Shown in pieces: positions 34,066-47,100 of a DNA stretch of 60,000 bases. Under the pieces are notes generated by a model. That model worked only from the letters and a program-made list of their open reading frames with translations, was not told where the DNA came from and did no database searches. Numbering within the stretch: position 1 is the stretch's first letter; every line of letters starts with the position of its first letter. The stretch is from positions 3,813,501-3,873,500 of the forward strand of contig NC_088325.1 in the NCBI RefSeq assembly GCF_910592395.1, given 5' to 3'. Origin of the DNA: Lineus longissimus (lineage: Eukaryota; Nemertea; Pilidiophora; Heteronemertea; Lineidae). Position numbers and translations under genes: made by a program.

Positions 34066-34842
34066 TACCATCTTGACCTTCAATGTATTGACATGGCTAC
34101 ATCGCGCGTCCGCGGCATTACCGCTGGAAATTCAGTATGACTAATGCAGGCATTACGCACACAAAGAGCTTGGTAATCGAGAACCTTCTGGGCTTTGACC
34201 GGTGGGTATATAAGGCTTATCTCCGTGGTCTGCGCAGAATTATCACGAGAGTGTACCTGAATGCTGAAAGTAGCAACAAAGTTGAATGTTGTATAGGATG
34301 AACGAGATTCTTCAGTCAAGAATATACGATTTTGAAGAAGTCAAGTGTCATCTCGCTTTCTTGCTCCGGATTATTGAGAATCAGCATCAGGACGCTTGAT
34401 TGGCGCCGCAACAGACAATAAAAAGGATTGCATAATTTGAATGTAATCAAAATTTGTTCTGGAAACACCTGTTTTTGTGTCCATGCCCATTCTAATCCAC
34501 TTCTTTTTTCGATCGATAAATAATTATTCCATTCATCGGTATCCCTTTATTAGGGTTATTGACGCCATGATGTAACTGGACAGGTCACTTATGACACTCC
34601 TCCCGTTGCCGAATAGATTACTTTTAGCAAGAATTATAAAGAATATTCTTTGTTAAATCTTGCTGGTAGTATATGTGCGTAAGTATGTATGTAATTCGGA
34701 GGAAATTATTTTTGTGTGCCCAACCCCATAACCTTCCTTGGGAGGGTAGCCGTGTTCTGAGCTTACAGTGCAGTGGGACAGTGTCAGAAGTCAACACAAA
34801 TAGGAATTATCCAGTGTTGATTTTCAACCAGAAAAAGTCTGT

Positions 34843-34850
34843 TATTTCGG
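34843..34850. other. Deletion junction joining units 2 and 3
   Basis: Unit 2's downstream sequence (as at 42671, TTATTTCAGAACC) switches at GTTATTTCGGAATC to the upstream region of the next gene (as at 29480, TAATTTCGGAATC). The shared ATTTC fits microhomology-mediated deletion of about 1.1 kb or more. Confidence 0.55.
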
Positions 34851-35276
34851 AATCTTTCGGGAGTGTTTGGCAGGCCATCGGGATTTGTCGGGAAGTTCTG
34901 CGAAGGCAGAGAGGATAAAAGCCGACACATTCGAAACCCTGTCTGCGTAGAGTGAAATATAAGTTCGAATTCCCGAGGAACATGATTACAGTGTTTAATA
35001 AAACGCAGATAGCTTACAGGAATTCATGGCACTTCCAGCTAACGCTAATGTTATCGTTATTCTATTTTTGATTTACGTTCAATTCCTAAATAGGACCAAT
35101 ACACGAGATGGTCTCTTGACCCGTCTTGATATCTAACATGATAACAATAGATTCTTTCGACTTTTACACCAGTGACTAAAAACGCCAACTTTATCGGGTA
35201 ACATCACGCCCACAATAGTGCATCATCTGATTATTTCGGACTATTTTGGCGAGGTTGTATACAGACTCACATAGTG

Positions 35277-38265
35277 ATGATAAATAGCACGGACCTCGTG
35301 CCCATGGGCACTTATTGGGCGGTAGAACTAACACTCATCATAATGAAAAAATGGTTCGTTGCCTGTGTGATTGTTCCAATAGGTATTGTCAGTAACGTTG
35401 TCCTTTTGTTGATCACGACGAAGGAGGAATATCGCCGTAGTTCTGACTGCACCTACTTGGTAGCGCTGTCAGTGCTGGATACACTGCAGCTAGTGGCATC
35501 CGCTATTTATGTGGGATTGTTCAGTCACGGTCATGAGATCGACAGTGTGGTTATAGAATTCGTAGGCCTTATCTCCTGGAAGTAAGTACAAATACGACCG
35601 CTAGGTGTCGCAACACTGCACGCTATGAGTACAATTTCCACGCCAAGTCAACCTGCCCACCTCACTGACTTTTCTCAAAATGCTGTGATAATCTTTTCCC
35701 GGTATAGGAGTTACCACTCGTCATGTATTGTATCTAATTGCCTCTAATTAGACTTCTCTAACTATGCATTAATGACTACGTCATGGGATACTTCACCCTC
35801 CAACAAGTCGACGTGCTGATTGGTTCTTTTGAATTATCTTTGACCGATCATTCTAAAATGTGTGTCGAAAATAGCCGGAATCAGCTGGAATAGCGAACTT
35901 GTAGTTCCATTTTAGCCACTTCTCGTTTGTCGCCTGCCGCGAATCATGTAGCCTTGTGCAAAAAGTGCAATCAAAATTGTTCTAAAAAGGCATAATATTG
36001 CTCAAATTTGTAAATTCTTGAAGTTGGAATATTAGTTTTTTTTAACATTTTGAAATTTTCAATCGAGGCAAAATGTCATATTTGAGTTTGATTAAGTTTC
36101 ACAAGTTTCTTGTAATAGTGATTAAACATTTGGTGCCAGGCCAATCATGGGAGCAACCTAAAATGTGGAAGCGGGAATGATTGCCCACTGGCAAAGCGAG
36201 GGTGGCTATAAACATTGTTGATTTCTTGCACCTCTGCCAATGTTAAGGCATCGGTAGTGGCTGCCATTAACTATAACTAATTCTATCGGAAGCGTCAAGA
36301 GCTAATATGTAGCCTACTGGCGAAATCGGTCTACCTAAGCCTTTATGTATGGTGCATTTCACAGATTTCGACTTCTTTCGTTGACTGCTCGTTATGCACA
36401 GCGACAGCATTATATTGGTTACTGATTGTCCCACCAGATGGCAGAATGGCGCCCAACTAGCCAATGGCATCTGCCGGAATTATCGCACACCAGTCTACTT
36501 CAATGCGTCAACTCTATATCCGAATTGAATATAAGTAGCGCGTTCGATTACCATACGTACTTTGCCTCGCGCCAATTGAGATTTATATAAATTTGATGTT
36601 AGTTTTAGGGGTTGGAGCGTCTGTAGAATGTTTGAAACCCAATACAATGAGTGTTTTTTTCGATTTCGTGCACCTACTTGTTTCTACAAGCTCTCTCTTT
36701 CCACATTGGACCAATCTCTTCTCGACCATCATAATATGTTTGCCTTTTTTGCCTATTTGGTATAATACAAATAGGGAACGAGAAGCGGAATATATGAAGG
36801 TACATTCTTATTCAACTTGATCACCATGAAGCATAGGTTTGCATGTAAAATACGTTGCGCCTGGCATTCGCGATGGCGCTCTCGATTTTTCGATCGAGTT
36901 ATAGGTGGCGCGATCGAGTTGCACGTGATTTGCAGGATTCAACGAAATGAAGCCCTGGTCGAAGAAAATGAAGCATGAACATGTTCAGTGCAGACTATAC
37001 ATTATAGTAGTTTCACCATACCAGCTGGCGGCTGAAAAATCAGCCTCAGTCAATCACTGCACGGGGTCAGGTGTATTTTGTCATGTCGGAATTGAATTCA
37101 GAATAATCGTGTGATAATTCACTCAGGTTTCGAATTTTTCCTTACTTTCGCAATCTTATGATGGAAAGAGTAGACATGACAGCCGACAGTTTGGTTGAAA
37201 TGCCCTTAAAATGCCATTGGTTCCTGCCAAATTTTCGTATGATACAATTTATAGACATTACCCTTGAAGTGGATTTTTAATGAGGAGGAATTCGTTCGCA
37301 AATTAAAAAAAGCGTTTTCGCGCCACATTTGGGGTTGTGTGTGTGGGACAGGTTTCGAATTCCATACTAACGGCGAAGTACGAAATGCGAGTCAATGTCG
37401 TTGTCAATTAAGTTACGCACGTGATAAATCATTGACGCGATTCTCGAAAATCGTTTAAGGAAATCTGTAGGTTATAGCGGGAAATTGAAAACAAAGGTCG
37501 TCAATGTTCACTGACTCCATACTTTGTACTTCGTCGTTCCTCGCTCGAAGCTCTTCATAAGACTTGCTGAACCAGCCTATTTTCTCGGTTTGTACTCAGT
37601 AGGGTTGTTTACACGGGACCAAGCCGATCTAGATCGATCCGGAAAGTCTAGATTTCCTGCACGGATGTGATCAATCTCCAAATGTGAGCACTCCGCTTCA
37701 TTTGCCACGGTACAACCGGAAAAGGCCAAATGTACCAGGCAACCGAAACAACGGTTGTTCAAAGCTACGCTATCAGGTTTGCGGCCGCTAAACCAACTTT
37801 ATCTTAGTAGGGCGCCAAATTCGCTCAGTTAGGCTTAGCGGCTGCTATGATACCGCTAAGTTAGTGGTACCTGAAGGGTTTTGTCATGGGGTGCTGCCAA
37901 GGTTAAGCGGCACCCCAAGGGTTCTGCTAAGTTAAGTAGCGATCACTAAAACTGAAAACAAACCAGGCTTTGAACAACCGGGCCCTGGCCTGGTTTGGTC
38001 TGGTTCGATGAACATACTTACGTCATTACGAGACCTGCGTCATTCATGACGTCGTGAGCGACGTGCTCTGATCTGGTCTGGTCTGGTCAGGCGTCGTTTG
38101 GTCCTGTGCAAACGGCTCTAAAGCAACGAAGCAGTGTTTTAAACTGTATCACGCTTGTTTTTCAGCATTGTTGTCTACCTCATTTACGTAACTGGGCAAG
38201 CCTCGAGACTTTGCCTGGGCGCCATGACAATCGACCGCGCATGCGCAGTTACGTTCAATTCCTAA
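35277..38265 (+). pseudogene. Truncated GPCR, unit 3 (TM1-TM3 only)
   Basis: Exon 1 (35277-35581) is intact, but its first ATG has become GTG, so translation would start one codon later. The donor is good. Exon 2 begins normally at 38166 and breaks at about 38251, just after the DRACAV motif. There it joins sequence that belongs upstream of a unit's exon 1 (GTTCAATTCCTAAATAGG). The frame then runs TFNS to TAA at 38263-38265. A spliced product would be 134 aa with three membrane segments. The break has TTA microhomology. The donor could instead splice to unit 4 exon 2, because all exon 1 and exon 2 phases match. This is a pseudogene unless transcripts show otherwise. Confidence 0.75.
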
Positions 38266-38447
38266 ATAGGACCAATACACGAGATGGTCTTTCGACCCGT
38301 CTTGATATCTAACATGATAACAATAGATTCTTTCGACTTTGACACCAGTGACTAAAAACGCCAACTTTATCGGGTAACATCACGCCCACAATAGTGCATC
38401 ATCTGATTATTTCGGACTATTGGCGAGGTTGTATACAGACTCACATA

Positions 38448-41400
38448 ATGATGATTAATAGCACGGACCTCGTGCCCATGGACACTTATTGGGCGTTAGA
38501 ACTAACACTCATCATAATGAAAAAATGGTTCGTCGCCTGTGTGATTGTTCCAATAGGCATCGTCAGTAACCTTGTCCTTTTGTTGATCACGACGAAGGAG
38601 GAATATCGCCGTAGTTCTAACTGCACCTACTTGGCGGCGCTGTCAGTGCTGGATACACTGGAGCTAGTGGCAACTGCTATTTATGTGGGATTGTTCAGTC
38701 ACGGTTATGAGATCGACAGTGTGGTTATAGAATTCGTAGGCCTCATCTCCTGGAGGTAAGTACAAATACGACCGGTAAGTGTCGCAACGCTGCACGCTAT
38801 GAGTACAATTTCTACGCCAAGTCAACCTGCCGACCTCACTGACTTTTCTCAAAATGCTGTGATAATCTTTTCCCGGTATAGGAGTTACCACTCGTCATCT
38901 ATTGTGTCTAATTGCCTCTAATTAGACTTCTCTAACTGTGCATTAATGACTATGTCATGGGATACTTCACCCTCCAACAAGTCGACGTGCTGATTGGTTC
39001 TTTTGAATTATTTTTGACCGGTTATTCTAAAATGTGTGTCGAAAATAGCCGGAATCAGCTGGAATAGCGAACTTGTAGTTCCATTTTAGCCACTTCTCGT
39101 TTGTCGCCTGCCGCGAATCATGTAGCATTGTGCAAAAAGTGCAATCAAAATTGTTCTAAAAAGGCATAATATTGCTTAAATTTGTAAATTCTTGAAGTTG
39201 GAATATTAGGTTTTTAACATTTTGAAATTTTCAATCGAGGCAAAATGTCATATTTGAGTTTGATTAAGTTTCACAAGTTTCTTGTAATAGTGATGAAACA
39301 TTTGGGGCCAGGGCAATCATGGGAGCAACCTAAAATGTGGAAGCGGGAATGATTGCCCACTGGCAAAGCGAGGGTGGCTATGAGCATTGTTGATTTCTTG
39401 CACCTCTGCCAGTGTTGAAAGGCATCGGTAGTGGCTGCCTTTAACCATAACTAACTCTATCGGAAGCGTCAATAGCTAACATGTAGCCTACTGGCGAAAT
39501 CGGTCTACCTAAGCCTTTTCGTATGGTGCATTTCCCAGATTTCGACTTCTTTCGTTGACTGCTCGTTATGCACAGCGACAGCATTATATTGGTTACAGAT
39601 TGTCCCACCAGATGGCAGGATGGCGCCCAACTCGCCAATGGCATCTGCCGGAATTATCGCACACCAGTCCACTTCAATGCGTCAACTCTATATCCGAATT
39701 GAATATAAGTAGCGCGTTCGCTTACCATACGTACTTTGCCTCGCGCCAATTGAGATTTACATAAATTTGATGTTAGTTTTAGGGGTTGGAGCGTCTGTAG
39801 AATGTTTGAAACCCCAAAACAATGAGTGTTTTTTCGTTTTCGTGCATGTATTTGTTTCTACAAGCTCTCTCTCTCCACATTGTACCAATCTCTTCTCGAC
39901 CATCATAATATGTTTGCCTTTTTTGCCTATTTGGTATAATACAAATAGGGAACGAGAAGCGGAATATATGAAGGTACATTCTTATTCAACTCGATCACCA
40001 TGAAGCATAATGTTTGCATGTAAAAAACGTTGCGCCTGGCATTCGCGATGGCGCTCTCGATTTTTCGATATAGTTATAGGTGGCGCGATCGACTTGCACG
40101 TAATTTGCAAGATTCGACGAAATGAAACCCTGGTCGAAGAAAATGAAGCATGAACATGTTCAGTGCAGACTATACATTATAGTTGTTTCACCATACCAGC
40201 TGGCGCCTGAAGAATCAGCCAAAGTCGATCGCTGCACGGGGTAAGGTGCATTTTGTCAAGTCGGAATTGAATTCAGAATAATACTGATAATTCACTCAGG
40301 TTTTGAAGTTTTCCTTACTTTCGCAATCTTATGATGGAAATGCCCTCAAAATGCCATTGGTTCCTGCCAAATTTTCGTATGATAAAATTTATAGACATTA
40401 TTTTTTGAAGTGGTTTTTTAATGAGGCGGAATTCGTTCGGAAATTTAAAAAAGCGTTTTCGCGCCACATTTGGGGTTTCGAATTCCATACTAACGGCGAA
40501 GTACGAAATGCGAGTCAATGTCGTCATCAATTAAGTCACGCACGTGATAAATCATTTACGCGATTCTCGAAAATCGTTTTAGCAAATCTGTAGGTTATAT
40601 CGGGGAAATTGAAAACAAAGGTCGTCGATTCAATGTTCACTGACTCTATACTTTGTACTTCGTCGTTCCTCTCTCGAAGCTCTTCATAAGACTTGCTGAA
40701 CCAGCCTGTTTTCTCGGTTTGAACTCAGTAGGGTTGTTTACACGGGATCAAGCCGATTTAGATCGATCCGGATTAGTCTAGATTGCCTGCACGGATGTGA
40801 TCAATCTCCCAATGAGAGCAATCCGCTTCATTTGCCTCGGCCCAACCGGAAAAGGCTAAATGTGCCAGGCAACCGTTACCAATGGCGAAGCTAGGAGATT
40901 GGAATGTGATCCGGGCCCGGTCGTTCAAAACTCCGCTATCAGGTTGGCGACTGCTAAACCACCTTTATCTTAGTAGGCTCCGTTAGGCTTAGCGGCTGCT
41001 ATATGCAACCGCTAAGTTAGCGGGCGCGAAGTTAAAAGCTATGAACAATCGGGTCCTGGCTAGGTTTGGTCTGGTTCGATGTGCATGCTTACGTCATTAC
41101 GAGACCTGCGTCATTCATGACGTCGTGAGCGACGTGCTCTGATCTGATCTGGTCTGGTCGGGCCTGGTTTGGTCCCGTGTAAACGACCCTGAAGCCACGA
41201 AGCAGTGTTCTAAACTGCATCACGCTTGTTTTTCAGCATTGTTGTCTACCTCTTGTACGTAACTGCGCAAGCCTCGAGACTTTGCCTGGCCGCTATGACA
41301 ATCGATCGCGCATGCGCAGTTATGCTCCCTTTGAAGGCGAAAACAATTTGCACGGCATCTTGTGCGAGAAAGGTCATCATAATTTGCACAATAATCCCAA

Positions 41401-41894
41401 GTTTATGGGACCTGCATTTCCTGATTCCAATATTTCCCAAAAATGCATCCGAGGAACTATTTGTCTATTCGTTCGACGGCTCACTTGGCATATTGACAGC
41501 TTTTGCGATAATTTTCACAGCCAATGTTGTCATCATTGTCGGCTTGAAGCGGGCTGCCGGTATCAGAAGCTCAACCAGTGCCAAGGACACGAGCGCAAGA
41601 GAGAAATCTTTGACCGGAGTCCTAATTCTCATCTCATTCGCGTTCATCGTCACGTGCCTGCCGTACGGAATTCACGAACTGTTGCTGTTTGGTATCCCAG
41701 AATACAGCGCGAAATATGACTTCCGTTTCCGGTACTGGAGGATTCGATTTGAAGCAGAGCATTGGATTCTTACGGCATTTAATTATCTAAACCACGCTAC
41801 AAATTTCTTCTTTTATGTGTTAGGGGGAGGGAAGAAGTTTAAGAAAGATGTTAGGGACATTTTCTGCATCAGTCGCAAGCCGGCCCACCACTAA
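38448..41894 (+). CDS. Divergent class A GPCR, unit 4
   Basis: Exon 1 is 38448-38755 and exon 2 is 41237-41894. The donor is AG|GTAAGT, which changes the split codon to AGC, so Ser replaces the Asn found at this junction in the other units. The protein is 321 aa with DRA, CLPY and NHATNFFFY motifs and no Cys at 3.25. ICL3 and TM6 read SLTGVLI where others have SLTRVLI. Its 5' flank keeps only about 190 bp of the usual upstream region before the truncated exon of unit 3, so its promoter may differ from those of its sisters. Confidence 0.85.
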
Positions 41895-44162
41895 TACTAT
41901 CTTGACCTTCAATGTATCGCATTGCTACATCGCGCGTCCGCGGCATTACCGCTGGAAATTAAGTATGACCAATGCAGGCATAACGCGCACAAAGAGCTTG
42001 GTAATCGAGATCCTTCTGGGCTTTGACTATGCCGGTGGGTATATAAGGCTTATCTCGGTGGTCTGCGCAGAATTATCACGAGAGTGTACCTGAATGCTGA
42101 AAGTAGCAACAAAGTTGAATGTTATATAGGATAAACGAGATTCTTCAGTCAAGATTATACGATTTTGAAGAAGTCAAGTCTCATCTCGCTTTCTTGCTCC
42201 GGATTATTGAGAATCACCATCAGGACGCTTGATTGGCGCCGCAACAGACAATAAAAAGGATTGCATAATTGGAATGTAATCAAAATTTGTTCTGGAAACA
42301 CCTGCTTTTGTGTCCATGCCCATTCTAATCCACTTCTTTTTTCGACCGATAAACAATTATTCCATTCATCGGTATCCCTTGATTAGGGTTATTGATGCCA
42401 TGATGTAACTGGACAGGTCACTTATGACACTCCTACGCTTGCTGAATAGATGTCTTTTAGCAAGAATTATAAAGAATATTCTTTGTTAAATCTTGCTGGT
42501 AGTATAATGTGCGTAAGTATGCATGTAATTCTGAGGAAATTATTTTGTGTGCCCAACCCCATAACCTTCCTTGGGAGGGTAGCCGTGTTCTGAGCTTACA
42601 GTGCAGTGGGACAGTGTCAGGAGTCACCACAAATAGGAATTATCCAGGGTTGTTTTTCTACCAGAAAAAGTGTGTTATTTCAGAACCAGTGTGAGATATA
42701 AACATGAAACACACCAGGCAGTCTTATTTTTTGCTGTACTACAACACCATTGCTTTTTTTGCGGTTTTTTCAAGAAATAAAAAAGTTTATGGTACCTTTT
42801 GTATATTGACGATTCAGTAATGAAGACAATAATGCAGTTTATTTTAATCATAATGAAAAATACAGACAACAACTTGTGCGACAACTTTGTGCAAACCGCA
42901 TTGAAAACGGTTGACATGAGTAGTTTAGAAGATATCATAAGTTGTAGGTGTTGATATCAATAAGCGAGACGGTACATGGTTGACTTTCATGGCGGAGGGA
43001 GAAATAATTGCAACTCGATGCCTGGATATGAAATGAAAATTACGGTAATTTTGATTGGGAAGCGCTTAGGGCGATCGCTTCAAGGCACGTGTACCTGAAT
43101 CAGCCCGTGATTGTATGTAGCACGTACTAGTGTATACATAAAATTACAATACCCGCGGTCTTATTCAACAAAAGTGGGCTCACCGGATTGTGGCATCACC
43201 GATTTACGCGGACCTGTCATTAGACTTAGCTAGCCCGTCATCATTTGGATACATTCCTGCCAGAAGGACGATAGACCAACAAGTGTTCGTTTCAAAATAG
43301 TCGCGGAGAAAAGTTCGTCAGGAATGGGAGGCTTTACTTCATTATGTTTGTTCTTCTTCTGGTAAACTCTTTTCCTGAACATGTTGATGCTAGTTTTCCG
43401 ATTTTGTTTCACCTCTTAGGTAGTAGAAAAACGCGCTATTCGTTATTTATAGTATAATATGCAGACGTCCTTGCCCTAAAACCTTTCATGCCTCCTGAGT
43501 TCCCGCCGAAATCGGAGTTCACATCACCTCACTAATACGACGCAGCGTCATTATTTCTACATTATCTGCGCACGGAGGTCTAACTCTGGTCAGGTCGGAA
43601 CAAAATCGGAAAAACTTTCTTGATAGTTTTTCCATTTGATGGGTTATTATGGGACTACATGTATTTCTCTTCCAGTCATGTCACCCACAAAGCTGTTCAC
43701 ATATGCGTCGTTTTTTGATTGCGACAGAGAACCTGCGTGCCATTTCGTATATACATTTGTTGCCAATCGTCTTGCTAGGAGGGTGACAAGCCCTCTTCTT
43801 AGACTTATGGCATTTGACGTCATCTTTGCCGTTACCTCGGAATCTTTCGGGAATGTTCGTCAGGCCATCTGCATTTGTCGGGAAGTTCCGCGAAAGCAGA
43901 GAGGTTAAAAGCCGACACATTCGAAACCCTGTCTCTGTAGAGTGAAATATTAGTTCGAGGTCCCGAGGAACATGATTACAGCTTACAGGAATTCATGGCA
44001 CTTCCAGCTAACGCTAATGTTATCGTTTTTCTATTTTTGATTTACGTCCAATTCCTAAATAGGACTAATACACGAGATGGTCTTTCGAGCCGTCTTGATA
44101 TCCTGACAGGATAACAATTCTTTTTCGGACTATTTTGGCGAGGTTGTATACAGACTCACATA

Positions 44163-47100
44163 ATGATGATAAATAGCACGGACCTCGTGCCCGTGGAAAC
44201 TTATTGGGCGTTAGAACTAACACTCATCATAATGAAAAAATGGTTCATCGCCTGTGTGATTGTTCCAATAGGCATCGTCAGTAACCTTGTCCTTTTGTTG
44301 ATCACGACGAAGGAGGAATATCGCCGTAGTTCTAACTGCACCTTCTTGGCGGCGCTGTCAGTGCTGGATACACTGGAGCTAGTGGCAACCGCTATTTATG
44401 TGGGATTGTTCAGTCACGGTTATGAGATCGACAGTGTGGTTATAGAATTCGTAGGCCTTATCTCCTGGAAGTAAGTACAAATACGACCGCTAGGTGTCGC
44501 AACACTGCACGCTATGAGTACAATTTCCACGCCAAGTCAGCCTGCCCACCTCACTGACTTTTCTCAAAATGCTGTGATAATCTTTTCCCGGTATAGGAGT
44601 TACCACTCGTCATGTATTGTGTCTAATTGCCTCTAATTAGACTTCTCTAACTATGCATTAATGACTACGTCATGGGATACTTCACCCTCCAACATGTAGA
44701 CGTGCTGATTAGTTCTTTTGAATTATTTTTGACCGGTTATTCTAAAATGTGTGTCGAAAATAGCAGGAATCAGCTAAAATAGCGAACTTGTAGTTCCATT
44801 TTAGCCACTTCTCGTTTGTCGCCTACCGCGAATCATGTAGCCTTGTGCAAAAAGTGCAATCACAATTGTTCTAAAAAGGCATATAATTGCTCAAATTTGT
44901 AAATTCTTGAAATTGGAATATTAGCTTTTTAACATTTTGAAATTTTCAATCGAGGCAAAATGTCATATTTGAGTTTGATTAAGTTTCACAAGTTTTTTGT
45001 AATAGTGATGAAACATTTGGTGCCAGGGCAATCATGGGAGCAACCTAAAATGTGGAAGCGGGAATGATTGCCCACTGGCAAAGCGAGGGTGACTATGAAC
45101 ATTGTTGATTTCTTGCACCTCTGCCAGTGTTAAGGCATCGGTAGTGGCTGCCATTAACTATAACTTATTCTATCGGAAGCGTCAAGAGCTAATATGCAGC
45201 CTACTGGCGAAATGGGTCTACCTAAGCCTTTTCGTATGGTGCATTTCACAGATTTCGACTTCTTTCGTTGACTGCTCGTTATGCACAGCGACGGCATTAT
45301 AGTGGTTACAGATTGTCCCACCAGATGGCAGGATGGCGCCCAACAAGCCAATGGCATCTGCCGGAATTATCGCACACCAGTCTACTTCAATGCGTCAACT
45401 CTATATCCGAATTGAATATAAGTAGCGCGTTCGATTACCATACGTACTTTGCCCCGCGCCAATTGAGATTTATATCTATTTGATGTTAGTTTTAGGGGTT
45501 GGAGCGTTTGTAGAATGTTTGAAACACCATTCTAAAATACCTTGGTACCGTAAAGTCAACTTTTAAATGGAAAATGCATAAGCCTCGTTCTGAGAGTGAA
45601 GTGTTTTGGACACGCAACCAAGATGCTCTACCAAAGTTCCCTCGGGTTGCACTAAAATGTGGAAACCATGCACACGTCACCCCGTACTCCGTATGGAATT
45701 TCAGCTCATTTCAGAAGTTTGAGGCTCTCAAAACACTGCTTCAAACACAAATCAGCCAAGGAAGCATCAACAACCCTAAGTTTTTTAATGAGCACTACAC
45801 ATATTTGCCGAGAAAAACGCTCCAAATAGCCCATTTGCGCGGATTTTAGCATTACTTGAGCGAGCCGATGCGGACTTCCTATGCGCGCTGTACAAAATGT
45901 ACATGTCTCATTTCTGTAACGTTGCCGTAACATAATGTAAACAACGGCGCTACCGGCGCTCCGGGCCGGCGATGGATGGAATTTGCCAAATTCGCACATA
46001 TTCAAGTTATTTTCGTGGCCTATCTTTTTAAGTTTGAGGTATTTTAGAATAGAAATTGAACCCTCGGCTTCGGACCTTGGTTGAGTTACCAAGACACTCT
46101 CGGGTGGAGCTAAAATTTCGTCCAAACCCTCGCCTATCGGCTCGGGTTTGGACTGTATTTTAGCTCCACCCTCGAGTGTCTTGGTAACTCAACCAAGGTC
46201 CTCCGCCTCGGGTTCAATTCCTTAAATACAATGAGTGTTTTTTTTCGATTTCGTGCACCTACTTGTTTCTACAAGCTCTCTCTTTCCATCATATTATATT
46301 TGCCTTTTGTGCCTATTTGGTATAACACAAATAGGGAACGAGAAGCGGAATATATGAAGGTACATTCTTATTCAACTTGATCACCATGAAGCATAGGTTT
46401 GCATGTAAAAAACGTTGCGCCTGGCATTCGCGATGGCGCTCTCGATTTTTCGATCGAGTTAAAGGTGGCGCGATCGAGTTGCACGTGATTTGCAGGATTC
46501 GTCGAAATGAAGCCCTGGTCGAAGAAAATGAAGCAGGAACATGTTTAGTGCAGACCATACATTATAGTTGTTTCACCATACCTGCTGGCGGCTGAAGAAT
46601 CAGCCTCAGTCGATCGCTGCACGGGGTCAGGTGTAGTTTGTCATGTCGGGATTAAATTCAGAATAATAGTGTGATAATTCACTCAGGTTTTGAAATTTTC
46701 CGTTTTTTCGCAATCTTATGATGGAAGGAGTAGGCATGACAGCCTTAAAATACCATTGGTTCCTGCCAAATTTTCGTATGATAAAATTTATAGACATCAC
46801 CCTTGAAGTGGTTTTTTGAAAAGGTGGAATTCGTTCGCAAATTAAAAAAAGCGTTTTCGCGTCACATTTGGGGTTGTGTGTGTTGGACAGGTTTCGAATT
46901 CCATACTAACGGCGAAGTACGAAATGCGAGTCAATGTCGTCATCAATTAAGTCACGCACGTGATAAATCATTTACGCGATTCTCGAAAATCGTTTTAGCA
47001 AATCTGTAGGTTATATCGGGGAAATTGAAAACAAAGGTCGTCGATTCAATGTTCACTGACTCCATACTTTGTACTTCGTCGTTCCTCTCTCGAAGCTCTT

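Noticed and set aside
45574-46125. Overlapping ORFs on both strands of the hairpin-ended element
   Set aside because: Both strands are open over the same stretch, the unit 2 copy is rearranged, and no domain is seen. Kept only as part of the mobile element.
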